DNA of 64,000 bases from Paracoccaceae bacterium. Its GTDB lineage: Bacteria; Pseudomonadota; Alphaproteobacteria; Rhodobacterales; Rhodobacteraceae. The stretch is from NCBI GenBank assembly GCA_033344815.1, contig JAWPMR010000001.1:3768136-3832135 (forward strand). The letters are read 5' to 3'. The notes under the pieces were generated by a model, which was given only the letters and a program-made list of their open reading frames with translations, had not been told where the DNA came from and did no database searches. Within the stretch, counting starts at the first letter, position 1, and each line of letters opens with the position of its first letter. A program made the translations under genes and the position numbers. Below are positions 8,475 to 18,060 of the stretch, one piece after another.

Positions 8475-9497
8475 ATGGAGCACCGAAAACAACCCAGCCA
8501 GAGCATTCTCTTCCTTCAACCCTTCGTTGATGATTTGCTGCGACGTAACATGGAGGAGGCGCGCATTGCACGTCAGCTTGGTGTTGACCCCGAGAATTTG
8601 AAAAAGCCGACAACCTTTGTCCCTGCGAATGTCGTATACAGTTTTTTGGGTTGGGGCAGTGAAGTGGCCGGAGATTGCGGCTATTGCGCCCGCATGGGTT
8701 CTTATATGGCCCAAGGCGGCTGGGCCGCGATACTGCCAATGTTCGCGGAAAAAATAACTGTTCTCGAATGCTTCCTTCAGTTCTGCGCGACGGCTGAAGA
8801 TCAGGGAGGCAGCGCAATTTACAGGTTGGATGTCCAAGGTCGTATCGCGCTTTGGAAGCTGTTTCGCCCCAAAAGCGCGTCATCTGATGCGCGTTTCGCT
8901 GATGCCGTTGCGATTGGTTTCTTTGTCGAGCTGCTGAAACAGGCTATGGCCGAGGCATATCGGGTTAGCGATGTTGTTGCAGTCACCTCAGACCAGTCTC
9001 TCATACCGGATGACTTGCTTCCAAAGACTTCGGTTCTGCACGGATCAGAAGGGATGACGCTTCGTTTTCCAGCGAGGTGGCTTGCAGGAACCATTGGAAC
9101 GATGCAACCTGCAGCCGGTGTTTGTCCCGCAAATCTATCAAAGTATCAGCCCGAAGACATCCCGACGCGCGTGCGGGAAGTCGTGAGGCAACGTATTTCA
9201 GACCCGGGATTCAATCTTGAAGAATTGGCCAACACCATGGGACTGAAACCCTGGAATCTTCAACGGGAGCTAAAAGCCGCGGGTACGAGTTTTCACAGAA
9301 TCCGCAATGACATATGCAAAGAGGTGGCGATAGAACAAGTCGAGGCAGGCAGTGAACCAATCGCTGACATTGCTGCGTCATTAGGTTACTCCACCGCCTC
9401 AAATTTTTCCCGAGCCTTCCGCAAATGGACGGGTGCGACACCTCGACGTTTTTGTTCTGAAAGGAACCCGGGATCTGTCGAGGCAGAACGGCAATAG
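8475..9497 (+). CDS. AraC-family transcriptional regulator
   Basis: A 340-residue protein with an N-terminal ligand-binding-like region (about 1-230) and a C-terminal double helix-turn-helix: 'FNLEELANTMGLKPWNLQR' (first HTH) and 'IADIAASLGYSTASNFSRAF' (second HTH), followed by the family's 'RKWTGATPRRF'. Regulators of this OruR/ArgR-like arrangement sense small metabolites in the cytosol. It faces away from the dipeptidase-like gene, so an exported peptide or amino-acid derivative is a reasonable guess at the signal. It is part of the DNA bracketed by the rplO direct repeats. Confidence 0.88.
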   Translation: MEHRKQPSQSILFLQPFVDDLLRRNMEEARIARQLGVDPENLKKPTTFVPANVVYSFLGWGSEVAGDCGYCARMGSYMAQGGWAAILPMFAEKITVLECFLQFCATAEDQGGSAIYRLDVQGRIALWKLFRPKSASSDARFADAVAIGFFVELLKQAMAEAYRVSDVVAVTSDQSLIPDDLLPKTSVLHGSEGMTLRFPARWLAGTIGTMQPAAGVCPANLSKYQPEDIPTRVREVVRQRISDPGFNLEELANTMGLKPWNLQRELKAAGTSFHRIRNDICKEVAIEQVEAGSEPIADIAASLGYSTASNFSRAFRKWTGATPRRFCSERNPGSVEAERQ

Positions 9498-9880
9498 CGA
9501 CCCGGAAATTCTAAATAGGCTCATGTGATGGAAGGGCTGCAAAACCCGCATCAGCGGTATTGGGCAAGGTCGCAGGCCAACCAGCGGCGCATCCCATTGG
9601 AATCGCGTCCAAAGGGCAAATCACCTCTGTGGGTTTAGCTGTATTTGTCTTTTTTTGCCCTTGATTGACCGGATGTGAGGGCCCCAGAGCAGGGGGGCTT
9701 TCTGGCCGGTGGTGGATGATGATGACCGCTGCCCCTGCGCTGGACCTAAACTGACCCTTGATCCGTCCTGCAACCCCGTCTATACGCCCACGATCACCTC
9801 ATGGGGTGACATAGAATCGAAACGCCGTGTTTGCCCGCTCCCGTCGCTGGGGGGTATATCCGGCCAAAGGAGAAGCGACA
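9498..9880. other. Upstream region of rplO, partly duplicated at 6270
   Basis: 383 bases without a gene. From 9697 the sequence matches the decayed block at 6270-6447, so it is the native 5' region of rplO (9697-10060 is the full matching copy). The part 9498-9696 has no recognisable content. The rplO Shine-Dalgarno AAAGGAG lies at 9867-9873. A promoter for rplO must lie here, because rpmD is followed by a terminator. Confidence 0.6.
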
Positions 9881-10363
9881 ATGAAACTGAACGAACTTTC
9901 CGATAACGCAGGGGCCACCAAAAAACGCAAGCGCGTCGGTCGTGGTCCGGGTTCCGGCACCGGTAAAATGGGTGGCCGTGGTATCAAAGGTCAAAAATCC
10001 CGTTCGGGTGTGGCGATCAATGGGTACGAAGGCGGGCAGATGCCCCTCTACCAACGTCTGCCAAAACGCGGCTTCAACAAGCCAAATCGCAAATCATACG
10101 CAGTTGTGAACCTAGGCCTGATCCAGAAATTCATCGACGCGAAAAAGATCGACGCTTCCGCAACGATCACCGAAGACGTTCTGGTCGAGTCCGGCCTCAT
10201 TCGCCGTAAATTGGACGGTATTCGCGTGTTGGCGAAGGGTGATGTGAGCACAAAGCTGACCCTTGAGGTCACAGGCGCATCCAAATCCGCCGTCGACGCA
10301 GTGGCAAAAGCAGGCGGTTCGCTGACCATAACCGCACCGGTTGCGGCGGAAGCAGAGGCTTAA
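9881..10363 (+). CDS. rplO: 50S ribosomal protein L15
   Basis: A 160-residue protein starting [20 protein letters not shown], followed by the glycine-rich GRGPGSGTG loop and '[20 protein letters not shown]', all diagnostic of L15. L15 is a late-assembly 23S rRNA binder of the 50S subunit. Normally directly after rpmD, it is here displaced by 5.2 kb and must be expressed from its own upstream region (9498-9880). It is followed by secY after 120 bases. A truncated diverged copy of its first third is at 6448. Confidence 0.97.
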   Translation: MKLNELSDNAGATKKRKRVGRGPGSGTGKMGGRGIKGQKSRSGVAINGYEGGQMPLYQRLPKRGFNKPNRKSYAVVNLGLIQKFIDAKKIDASATITEDVLVESGLIRRKLDGIRVLAKGDVSTKLTLEVTGASKSAVDAVAKAGGSLTITAPVAAEAEA

Positions 10364-10426
10364 GCCGCAGGAATAGGCTTGTGGGCGGCGTCCTTGCCGC
10401 TTACATAAGCATTCTAGTTTTCCTTT

Positions 10427-10460
10427 ACGCCGCCCCGCCGGAAAACGGCCCGGGCGGCGT
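10427..10460 (+). promoter_or_regulatory. GC-rich hairpin in the secY leader
   Basis: ACGCCGCCC pairs with GGGCGGCGT, with a second stem GCCG/CGGC inside around GAAAA. No T-run follows, so it is not an intrinsic terminator. It lies 24 bases before the secY ATG in the rplO-secY mRNA and could stabilise the transcript or affect secY translation. Confidence 0.5.
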
Positions 10461-10483
10461 ATACGTATCGAAAGAGAGCCCTC

Positions 10484-11851
10484 ATGGTATCTGCCGTTGA
10501 AAGCATGGCTGCAAACACCAGCTGGTCCGCGCTGGGAAAAGCAACTGATCTGCGCAACCGTATCCTCTTCACCCTTGGCCTGCTGATCGTTTACCGTCTG
10601 GGAACGTTCATCCCCGTGCCGGGTATTGACGGCGTTGCCCTGCGCGAGTTCATGGAGCAGGCCGGGCAGGGCATCGGCGGCATGGTATCCATGTTCACCG
10701 GTGGGGCGCTGGGGCGGATGGGCATTTTTGCCCTCGGGATCATGCCCTATATTTCGGCCTCGATCATTGTTCAGCTTCTGACCTCCATGGTTCCCAAGCT
10801 GGAACAGCTGAAGAAAGAAGGCGAGCAGGGCCGCAAGAAAATCAATCAATATACGCGCTTCGGGACGGTTTTCCTGGCCACGCTGCAGGCATATGGCCTC
10901 GCGGTCAGCCTGGAAGCGGGCGATATTGTCACCGATCCCGGCATGTTTTTCCGCGCCTCCTGCGTGATCACGCTGGTCGGGGGCACCATGTTCCTGATGT
11001 GGCTGGGTGAGCAAATCACCGCACGCGGCATCGGCAACGGTATTTCACTGATCATTTTTGTCGGCATCATCGCCGAGGTGCCCGCCGCCATGGCGCAGTT
11101 CTTTGCCTCAGGCCGGTCCGGCGCCATCAGCCCGGCGGTGATCATCGGCGTTCTGGTGATGGTGGTGGCGACGATCATGTTCGTGGTGTTCATGGAACGG
11201 GCGCTGCGCAAGATCCATATTCAGTATCCGCGACGTCAGGTGGGCATGAAAGTCTATGACGGTGGCTCCAGCCACTTGCCGGTCAAGGTCAATCCGTCAG
11301 GCGTCATCCCGGCGATCTTTGCCTCCTCGCTGCTGTTGTTGCCCGTCACGATCAGTACGTTCTCAGGCAATTCCACCAATCCGGTGATGTCCTGGTTGCT
11401 GGCGAACTTTGGTCCCGGCCAGCCGCTTTATCTGACATTCTTTGTCGTGATGATTGTGTTCTTTGCCTATTTCTACACGTTCAACGTCAGCTTCAAACCG
11501 GATGATGTGGCCGACAACCTCAAGAACCAGAACGGTTTTGTGCCGGGCATTCGTCCGGGCAAGAAAACCGCCGAGTACCTTGAATATGTGGTCAACCGGG
11601 TGCTGGTGCTGGGCTCCGGGTATCTGGCGGCGGTCTGCCTGCTGCCCGAAATCCTGCGCGGACAGTTTGCGATCCCCTTCTACTTTGGTGGTACTTCCGT
11701 TCTGATCGTGGTGTCGGTAACAATGGATACGATCCAACAGGTGCAAAGCCATCTTTTGGCGCATCAATATGAAGGCCTCCTTGAAAAGTCGCAGTTGCGC
11801 GGAAAATCGGGTGGCAAACCACGCAAGAAACGGAGCCCTGTCCGCCGATGA
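10484..11851 (+). CDS. secY: Protein translocase subunit SecY
   Basis: A 455-residue inner-membrane protein with ten expected transmembrane helices, the central pore of the Sec translocon with SecE and SecG. Recognisable parts are '[13 protein letters not shown]' (TM1/plug region), '[14 protein letters not shown]' (TM2), '[11 protein letters not shown]', '[17 protein letters not shown]' and '[17 protein letters not shown]' before TM9. The start is the ATG after GAGAGCCCTC. The last codons overlap the adk start by four bases (ATGA), coupling the two as in most proteobacteria. Confidence 0.97.
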   Translation: MVSAVESMAANTSWSALGKATDLRNRILFTLGLLIVYRLGTFIPVPGIDGVALREFMEQAGQGIGGMVSMFTGGALGRMGIFALGIMPYISASIIVQLLTSMVPKLEQLKKEGEQGRKKINQYTRFGTVFLATLQAYGLAVSLEAGDIVTDPGMFFRASCVITLVGGTMFLMWLGEQITARGIGNGISLIIFVGIIAEVPAAMAQFFASGRSGAISPAVIIGVLVMVVATIMFVVFMERALRKIHIQYPRRQVGMKVYDGGSSHLPVKVNPSGVIPAIFASSLLLLPVTISTFSGNSTNPVMSWLLANFGPGQPLYLTFFVVMIVFFAYFYTFNVSFKPDDVADNLKNQNGFVPGIRPGKKTAEYLEYVVNRVLVLGSGYLAAVCLLPEILRGQFAIPFYFGGTSVLIVVSVTMDTIQQVQSHLLAHQYEGLLEKSQLRGKSGGKPRKKRSPVRR

Positions 11852-12510
11852 ATATAATATTGCTGGGGCCTCCGGGCGCAGGCAAGGGGACGCAGGCGCG
11901 TCACCTTGTTGAAACACGCGGCATGGTGCAGTTGAGCACCGGTGATATGCTGCGCGAAGCCAAGGACTCCGGCACGGAGATGGGCAAGATCGTCGCCGAT
12001 GTGATGGCGCGCGGCGCTTTGGTCACGGACGAAATCGTGATTGGTCTGATCCGCGAAAAGCTGGAGACGGTGAAGGCAAACGGGTTCATCTTCGACGGTT
12101 TCCCCCGTACGCTGGCACAGGCCGATGCGCTGGGCACCTTGCTGGAAACGCAGGGTGAGACCTTGGACTCAGTGGTCGAAATGCGCGTGGATGATGAAGC
12201 TCTTGTGGCGCGAATCACCGCGCGATCAACCTGTGGCATGTGCGGTGAGGTCTATAATGACAACACCAAGCCGATCCCGGCGGACGGCAAATGCACCAAT
12301 TGCGGCGGCACCGAATTCAAGCGCCGCGCGGACGACAATGAGGACAGCCTCAAGACCCGCCTGATGGAATATTACAAACAGACTTCGCCGCTGATCGGGT
12401 ACTACTATGCCAAGGATATGCTGTCCCGTGTGGATGGTCTGGGCGCGATTGACGCGGTACAGGACGAGATCAAAGCCGTCTTGGAAGCGCAGGAGCCTGT
12501 CACGGCCTGA
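11848..12510 (+). CDS. adk: Adenylate kinase, zinc-binding LID type
   Basis: A 220-residue cytosolic enzyme catalysing ATP + AMP to 2 ADP. It has the P-loop '[11 protein letters not shown]' at about residues 7-17, the AMP-binding 'STGDMLR' and 'GFPRTLAQA', and a long LID domain whose cysteines CGMCG...CTNCG form a four-cysteine zinc site. The start overlaps the secY stop (ATGA). It is convergent with the gene at 12534, with a hairpin terminator between them. Confidence 0.97.
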   Translation: MNIILLGPPGAGKGTQARHLVETRGMVQLSTGDMLREAKDSGTEMGKIVADVMARGALVTDEIVIGLIREKLETVKANGFIFDGFPRTLAQADALGTLLETQGETLDSVVEMRVDDEALVARITARSTCGMCGEVYNDNTKPIPADGKCTNCGGTEFKRRADDNEDSLKTRLMEYYKQTSPLIGYYYAKDMLSRVDGLGAIDAVQDEIKAVLEAQEPVTA

Positions 12511-12524
12511 TGCAGGTTGCTCGC

Positions 12525-12554
12525 TTGGGCAGGCTATCGCCCAAACCATTTTTT
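12525..12554 (+). terminator. Terminator after adk
   Basis: TTGGGC (12525-12530) pairs with GCCCAA (12539-12544) and ACCATTTTTT follows, a short intrinsic terminator for the rplO-secY-adk transcript. It overlaps the last codons of the convergent gene at 12534. Confidence 0.6.
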
Positions 12555-13583
12555 CTTCTTTTTCGGTTGGTGCTGCCGCTCCCACTCCTCATCCTCGGCG
12601 ACAATCTCATCGGGGGTTCGAATGAAGGGAAGCAGGTCGGGCAGTGAAGCCTTCACGAAGTTGTAAAAAAGCTGGTTCCCAAGGTAAGTATTGTCGCTGT
12701 TGGCAACCGTTTCGCCAACCTTCTTGAGCATGGCCAGATCCTTGCGCGTCAGGCTCATCTGCATCTTGACGAGGGCCCCGCGTGAGGGGTGTTTGCCGAG
12801 GCGACCGTTTCTTTTGACCATGACCTCAAAGAGTTTCAACCCCGCATCGTCCTGATGACCGTCGTCTGGCAGCGCATCGTCAGGGCTCAGGATCGGCGTG
12901 GCCCAGGCCGGCGTGGCTGTTACCCCTTGGCCTTTGAGGGCGTGCGCGAGCCACTCGTTGAAAACCCGGCCGGGGGAGACCTTTTTAAAGTGCTTCTCCC
13001 ATCGCTTTTTGTCACCGGTGCGGGTGTAGAAAATATGTGCGGCGCGGCGGTCTATGTTGAACTGAAACAGCCGATCCTTGTCATGTTCTGATTTTGTCGG
13101 GCCGCTGGTATGGGTGGTGCGGACGCGCCCGCCTTCAAAATAGATGCTGCCGATTTTGCCATCAACCATGCTGCACATCAGGGTCATCGGCTCATCAAGG
13201 TAGGCTTGTTTTGCAAGCTCGTTGCTACGGTCCACTGCCAGATCGCCGTGCGCGTCATATCCAGCGTTATGCGTAATCGGCCTGTCATCCACGGCTGCGG
13301 GTCCCTTGTTCACCTCGTTATAGTGATCTTTTGCCCAATCTGCGACATCTGCGCTGCCATCGCCGGGCAAATTACCCTTTGCGTCATAGCTGCCGTTATG
13401 GGTGATGGGGCTGCGATCCACTTCCCGCTGGATGGCTTGCGAGGCCCGGGTCGTCGCGCTCCGGTTGGCTTGGTGTTGCAGATCACTCAGCCGGTTATGT
13501 GGGACCCTGCGATCCGGGATGTTCTGGCTGAGGATTGGCTGACGTTTGCCATGCGTCATGCGACGCTGTTTTGGGTTTTTCAC
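12534..13583 (-). CDS. Unrecognised protein with internal repeats
   Basis: A 349-residue product that I cannot place in a family. The basic, polar N-terminus (about 1-50) is followed by two related repeats: 'SPITHNGSYDAKGNL' at about 58-72 and 'RPITHNAGYDAHGDL' at about 101-115, each followed by a D-rich turn. A central region (about 128-215) could be a small beta-rich domain; the C-terminus ends in a lysine-rich WFGR tail. No signal peptide or membrane segment is seen, so it is probably cytosolic. It interrupts the alpha operon between adk and rpsM on the opposite strand. Confidence 0.7.
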   Translation of the reverse strand: MKNPKQRRMTHGKRQPILSQNIPDRRVPHNRLSDLQHQANRSATTRASQAIQREVDRSPITHNGSYDAKGNLPGDGSADVADWAKDHYNEVNKGPAAVDDRPITHNAGYDAHGDLAVDRSNELAKQAYLDEPMTLMCSMVDGKIGSIYFEGGRVRTTHTSGPTKSEHDKDRLFQFNIDRRAAHIFYTRTGDKKRWEKHFKKVSPGRVFNEWLAHALKGQGVTATPAWATPILSPDDALPDDGHQDDAGLKLFEVMVKRNGRLGKHPSRGALVKMQMSLTRKDLAMLKKVGETVANSDNTYLGNQLFYNFVKASLPDLLPFIRTPDEIVAEDEEWERQHQPKKKKKWFGR

Positions 13584-13889
13584 GACAGATCCTCATACTT
13601 GAACACGCATTACGCCGCAATTCTACCTGTGGTTGGACTGGGCGTCTATCTTTGTCGTTCCGAAACGGGTTTTCGCCCGACGGGTTGCCCAAAAACACCG
13701 CGCCTTGACGCGATCTTAAAAACCCCATAACACGCGCTATCTCTCGCGAGAATCAATCTGTGGGGCGTGTTGCTCATGTCCTTGCAGGATCACCTGATCA
13801 GCTGATGCCCGGTGCCGTTCATGCCCCGGGCTTCGTTTGTGAAAAAAGGGTCTGGTATCACGGACCCGCAACGAAAAGGAAGTCCCCAC

Positions 13890-14258
13890 GTGGCACGTAT
13901 TGCCGGCGTAAACATCCCGACTGCAAAGCGGGTTCCAATCGCCCTCACATATATCACTGGCATCGGCAACGCCTCCGCAAAAGCGATTTGCGAAGCTGTT
14001 GGCATCGACGCCTCCCGCCGTATCAACGAGCTGTCTGACGCCGAAGTTCTGGCCGTGCGCGAGCACATCGACGCGAATTATTCCGTTGAGGGCGACCTGC
14101 GTCGTGACACGCAGATGAACATCAAGCGTCTGATGGACCTTGGGTGCTACCGTGGCTTGCGCCACCGTCGTAACCTGCCGGTTCGCGGTCAGCGCACCCA
14201 CACCAACGCTCGCACCCGCAAAGGCCCCGCAAAGGCCATTGCCGGTAAGAAGAAATAA
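13890..14258 (+). CDS. rpsM: 30S ribosomal protein S13
   Basis: A 122-residue protein from the GTG at 13890 ([20 protein letters not shown]), with AAAAGGAAG upstream. The open frame begins further upstream but those codons do not match S13. Diagnostic parts are '[19 protein letters not shown]' and the C-terminal '[20 protein letters not shown]'. S13 sits in the 30S head and contacts the 50S subunit and P-site tRNA. It opens the second ribosomal block and is followed after 15 bases by rpsK. Confidence 0.96.
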   Translation: MARIAGVNIPTAKRVPIALTYITGIGNASAKAICEAVGIDASRRINELSDAEVLAVREHIDANYSVEGDLRRDTQMNIKRLMDLGCYRGLRHRRNLPVRGQRTHTNARTRKGPAKAIAGKKK

Positions 14259-14273
14259 GGGAGGGTCTGACCA

Positions 14274-14663
14274 ATGGCACGTGATAAAATACGCGTTAAG
14301 AAAAAGGCCAGCAAGAACATCGCAGCAGGTGTGGCGCATGTGAACAGCTCCTTCAACAACACCAAGATCCTGATCTCGGATGTGCAGGGCAATGCGATTG
14401 CATGGTCTTCCGCCGGCACCATGGGTTTCAAGGGATCGCGCAAATCGACACCTTACGCAGCCCAGATGGCTGCTGAAGATGCCGGTCGCAAAGCACAAGA
14501 GCACGGCGTGAAAACGCTTGAAGTCGAAGTGCAGGGTCCGGGTTCTGGTCGTGAGAGCGCCTTGCGCGCGCTGGCTGCTGCCGGGTTCAACATCACATCG
14601 ATTCGTGACGTGACACCGATGGCGCACAACGGCTGCCGCCCACCCAAGCGCCGTCGCGTTTAA
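14274..14663 (+). CDS. rpsK: 30S ribosomal protein S11
   Basis: A 129-residue protein containing '[20 protein letters not shown]', '[20 protein letters not shown]' and the C-terminal '[18 protein letters not shown]', the S11 signature. S11 lies on the 30S platform near the mRNA exit and the Shine-Dalgarno helix. A 114-base gap with a terminator-like hairpin separates it from rpoA. Confidence 0.97.
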   Translation: MARDKIRVKKKASKNIAAGVAHVNSSFNNTKILISDVQGNAIAWSSAGTMGFKGSRKSTPYAAQMAAEDAGRKAQEHGVKTLEVEVQGPGSGRESALRALAAAGFNITSIRDVTPMAHNGCRPPKRRRV

Positions 14664-14680
14664 TCGCAATTTTACTACGT

Positions 14681-14719
14681 GGGACCGTGTGTTTTCGCAC
14701 GGCCCCATTTCGCTTTTTT
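14681..14719 (+). terminator. Terminator-like hairpin between rpsK and rpoA
   Basis: GGGACCGTGTG and CACGGCCCC pair (one bulge) and are followed by ATTTCGCTTTTTT. This may be a partial terminator or attenuator that lowers rpoA expression relative to ribosomal protein genes. No separate rpoA promoter was identified. Confidence 0.5.
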
Positions 14720-14777
14720 GAAACCTCGAGAGTCTGCGCCTTAGGGACATGGGGGGCTGACAAGAATGGAGGGACGC

Positions 14778-15794
14778 ATGATCCACAAGAATTGGGCTGA
14801 ATTGATCAAGCCGCAACAATTGGACGTAAAGCCGGGTAATGATCCGGCACGTCAGGCGGTAGTCACCGCCGAGCCGCTGGAGCGTGGCTTTGGTCTGACC
14901 ATGGGCAACGCGCTGCGTCGCGTGCTGATGTCATCGTTGCAGGGCGCGGCGATCACATCCGTACAGATCGACAACGTGTTGCACGAGTTCTCATCCGTTG
15001 CCGGTGTGCGCGAAGATGTGACCGACATCATTTTGAACCTCAAAGGCGTCAGCATCTGCATGGAAGTCGAAGGACCCAAGCGTTTGTCGATTTCGGCCAA
15101 AGGTCCAGGCGTTGTCACGGCGGGCGATATTTCGGAGTCCGCGGGCATCGAAGTTCTGAACCGCGAGCATGTGATTTGCCACCTTGATGATGGTGCAGAC
15201 GTCTACATGGAACTGACGGTCAATCAGGGCAAGGGGTATGTGTCTTCCGAGAAGAACAAGCCTGAGGACGCGCCGATTGGTCTGATCCCGATCGATGCGA
15301 TCTATTCGCCGGTCAAAAAAGTCAGCTATGACGTGCAGCCAACCCGTGAAGGGCAGGTTCTGGACTATGACAAACTGACCATGAAGGTGGAAACCGACGG
15401 ATCGCTGACGCCGGATGATGCGGTGGCTTTCGCTGCACGCATTCTGCAGGACCAGCTGGGCATCTTCGTCAACTTCGACGAGCCGGAGTCTGCGTCGCGC
15501 GCGGATGAGGACGATGGTCTTGAGTTCAACCCGCTTCTGCTGAAGAAAGTGGACGAGTTGGAACTGTCGGTACGTTCGGCGAACTGCTTGAAAAACGACA
15601 ATATTGTCTACATCGGTGACCTGATCCAGAAAACCGAAGCGGAAATGCTGCGCACGCCGAACTTCGGCCGCAAGTCTTTGAATGAAATCAAAGAAGTCCT
15701 TTCGGGCATGGGCCTGCACCTCGGCATGGATGTCGAGGATTGGCCACCAGACAACATCGAAGACCTCGCCAAGAAGTTCGAGGATTCATTCTAA
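14778..15794 (+). CDS. rpoA: RNA polymerase alpha subunit
   Basis: A 338-residue protein starting [18 protein letters not shown], with GGAGGGACGC upstream; an in-frame ATG four codons earlier (14766) is less likely. The N-domain has '[20 protein letters not shown]', the conserved dimerisation/assembly site. The C-domain (about 250-338) has '[20 protein letters not shown]' and '[10 protein letters not shown]', the DNA- and activator-contacting alpha-CTD. The alpha dimer nucleates RNA polymerase assembly. Position between rpsK and rplQ is the standard alpha-operon order. Confidence 0.98.
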   Translation: MIHKNWAELIKPQQLDVKPGNDPARQAVVTAEPLERGFGLTMGNALRRVLMSSLQGAAITSVQIDNVLHEFSSVAGVREDVTDIILNLKGVSICMEVEGPKRLSISAKGPGVVTAGDISESAGIEVLNREHVICHLDDGADVYMELTVNQGKGYVSSEKNKPEDAPIGLIPIDAIYSPVKKVSYDVQPTREGQVLDYDKLTMKVETDGSLTPDDAVAFAARILQDQLGIFVNFDEPESASRADEDDGLEFNPLLLKKVDELELSVRSANCLKNDNIVYIGDLIQKTEAEMLRTPNFGRKSLNEIKEVLSGMGLHLGMDVEDWPPDNIEDLAKKFEDSF

Positions 15795-15801
15795 AAAAGG
15801 C

Positions 15802-15859
15802 GGTGGCCTGAAAGCCCACCTTACGGGTGACATGCCGTAGGGTGGGCCTTTGGGCCACC
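15802..15859. repeat. Paired inverted hairpin repeat, copy 2
   Basis: GGTGGCCTGAAAGCCCACC at 15802-15820 and GGTGGGCCTTTGGGCCACC at 15841-15859, inverted units of the same family as 3779-3835. It lies immediately after rpoA and before rplQ, again inside a ribosomal transcript rather than at its end. Confidence 0.8.
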
Positions 15860-15959
15860 ATCACGACCCGGGCAATCTGCCCCAAGGAGAGTTGGTGACA
15901 CGCATCGCCGGCCAGACAAAGTAAAATCGCCCGTAGAGGGCACATCTAGGAGAAGAAAT

Positions 15960-16382
15960 ATGCGTCACGCACGTGGATACCGCCGCCTCAACCGCACACA
16001 TGAGCACCGCAAGGCGCTCTGGGCGAACATGGCAGGCTCGCTCATTGAACATGAGCAAATCAAAACAACTTTGCCCAAGGCAAAAGAACTGCGCCCGATC
16101 ATCGAGAAAATGATCACGCTCGCGAAACGCGGCGATTTGCATGCCCGCCGTCAGGCCGCCAGCAAATTGAAGCAAGACCAATACGTCTCGAAACTCTTTG
16201 ATGTACTTGGACCACGCTACAAAGACCGCCAGGGCGGTTATGTACGCGTTCTCAAGGCCGGTTTCCGTTATGGGGATATGGCGCCGATGGCGATCATTGA
16301 ATTCGTGGACCGTGATCGCGATGCAAAAGGTGCTGCGGACAAGGCGCGCGTCGCTGCCGAAGACGAAGCTGTCGACGTATAA
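15960..16382 (+). CDS. rplQ: 50S ribosomal protein L17
   Basis: A 140-residue protein starting [20 protein letters not shown], with '[20 protein letters not shown]' and '[20 protein letters not shown]', the L17 signature. It is an assembly-initiator protein near the tunnel exit. The C-terminal acidic tail (AAEDEAVDV) is common in alphaproteobacteria. It has AGGAGAAGAAAT before the start. It ends the alpha operon; a strong terminator follows 28 bases later. Confidence 0.97.
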   Translation: MRHARGYRRLNRTHEHRKALWANMAGSLIEHEQIKTTLPKAKELRPIIEKMITLAKRGDLHARRQAASKLKQDQYVSKLFDVLGPRYKDRQGGYVRVLKAGFRYGDMAPMAIIEFVDRDRDAKGAADKARVAAEDEAVDV

Positions 16383-16410
16383 GAATTTCGCATCATTGCG
16401 GCATGCAACG

Positions 16411-16442
16411 CCCTTGTCCCGCGCGGGACAAGGGTTTTTTTT
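16411..16442 (+). terminator. Strong intrinsic terminator after rplQ
   Basis: A perfect 24-base palindrome (CCCTTGTCCCGC and its complement, 16411-16434) is followed by eight T. It ends the rpsM-rpsK-rpoA-rplQ transcript. Confidence 0.92.
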
Positions 16443-16613
16443 GTGTGACGCGGGTTGGGAAAACAGCCAGGTTTATGCAAGATGGCTCGGGCCGCGGTCC
16501 TGTTGCATCTCAGAGGCTCGAAAAGCACCTTGCTTGAAAGATGCGCCGCGACAATTGCCGACCCTGGGGGGCCGCATCAGAGTCAGAGCGGCACATCAGT
16601 CAAACCCGCCTGA

Positions 16614-17939
16614 TCAGTCCTCATGTCGTTTGTCGCGCAGCTTTTCGAAATAGGCCAACCGCTTTTTCATTTCGCGTTCATACCCGCGTTCCGGCGGGGC
16701 ATAAAGCACGGTGCGCGCCATATCATCGGGGAAATAGTGCTGGCCTGAAAAACCGTCCTCTGCGTCGTGATCATAGGCATAGCCCTGACCGTATCCTTCC
16801 TGTTTCATCAGGTCCGTAGGGGCATTCAAGATGTGTTTCGGAGGCGGCTCAGAGCCGGTTTGCTTGGCCAGTTTCATGGCCTGTTTATAGGCCACATAGG
16901 CCGCATTGGATTTTGGCGCTAGCGCGAGGTAAATCACCGCCTGTGCCAGCGCCAATTCCCCCTCAGGCGAGCCGAGGCGTTCATAGGTCGCCCAGGCATC
17001 CAGACAAAGGCGGTTGGCCTGCGGATCGGCCAGACCAATGTCTTCGACGGCCATGCGGGTAATGCGGCGCGCCAGAAACCGCGGATCTTCCCCGGCGCTC
17101 AGCATTCGCGCGAGCCAATAAAGGGACGCATCCGGATCCGAGCCGCGCACAGATTTATGCAGCGCCGAGATCAGGTTGTAATGCCCGTCGCCTGATTTGT
17201 CATATTGTGCCGCGCGACGCTGAAGCCTTTGGGCGAGTTCCTTGGGCTGCAGTGGTGCGTCACTTTTGATGGTCGCGGCCTGTTCGATCAGGTTCAACAA
17301 CGCGCGCCCGTCCCCATCCGCCATGTTCACAAGCGCGGTTCGCGCATCTGCCGTCAGTGGCAAGGTTGTGCCCAACAACTGTTCTGCGCGGGTCATGAGG
17401 GTTTCGAGCGCGGGTGTTTCCAACCGGCGCAATACCAGCACCTGCGACCGCGATAAAAGAGCGGAGTTCAACTCAAAGGAGGGATTTTCCGTGGTTGCGC
17501 CGACCAGCACAAGGGTCCCGTCCTCCATATGGGGCAGAAATCCGTCTTGTTGCGCCTTGTTGAAGCGGTGGATTTCGTCAACAAACAGCAGTGTGCCCTG
17601 ACCGATACGCTGCCGGGTCTTGGCCGCCTCAAACACTTTGCGCAGCTCGGATACGCCGGAGAAGATCGCGCTGATCTGCACGAAGGCCCGGTCGGAGGCA
17701 TCCGCCAGAAGTCGTGCGATGGTCGTTTTACCCACCCCGGGCGGTCCCCAGAAGATCAGCGAAGACAAGGCGTTGGCGGCCAGCATCGCCCCAAGCGGCG
17801 CGTCCGGTGCCAGCAAGTGATCCTGACCAATGACGTCACCAAGCCGCGCAGGGCGCATCCTGTCGGCCAAAGGGCGATCGCCCGCCTCCGTCAGAGCCGG
17901 TCCAGAAGACGTCGGCAGGTCATCGAAAAGGTCACTCAT
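16614..17939 (-). CDS. rarA: Replication-associated recombination protein RarA (MgsA)
   Basis: A 441-residue AAA+ ATPase. The Walker A motif 'GPPGVGKTT' is at about residues 65-73, Walker B 'LLFVDEIHRF' near 117-126, and sensor 1 'LVGATTENPSFELN' follows. The C-terminal 'DPDASLYWLARMLSAGEDP' is specific to RarA/WRNIP1-type clamp-loader-like proteins, which act at stalled replication forks with SSB. The gene is divergent from crcB, with about 120 bases between the starts. The C-terminus ends with a basic, lysine-rich helix. Confidence 0.95.
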   Translation of the reverse strand: MSDLFDDLPTSSGPALTEAGDRPLADRMRPARLGDVIGQDHLLAPDAPLGAMLAANALSSLIFWGPPGVGKTTIARLLADASDRAFVQISAIFSGVSELRKVFEAAKTRQRIGQGTLLFVDEIHRFNKAQQDGFLPHMEDGTLVLVGATTENPSFELNSALLSRSQVLVLRRLETPALETLMTRAEQLLGTTLPLTADARTALVNMADGDGRALLNLIEQAATIKSDAPLQPKELAQRLQRRAAQYDKSGDGHYNLISALHKSVRGSDPDASLYWLARMLSAGEDPRFLARRITRMAVEDIGLADPQANRLCLDAWATYERLGSPEGELALAQAVIYLALAPKSNAAYVAYKQAMKLAKQTGSEPPPKHILNAPTDLMKQEGYGQGYAYDHDAEDGFSGQHYFPDDMARTVLYAPPERGYEREMKKRLAYFEKLRDKRHED

Positions 17940-18060
17940 GTCCGCTTTCTAGCGAAGCTGCGCGGGATTGGAAATTGTCATTGGAAAAATGAGCTGCTAA
18001 CGCAAGGCCGCGATGCGCGCCAAACTTGACAATTGCGTGGGCGTGCGTGACAGACCGCGC

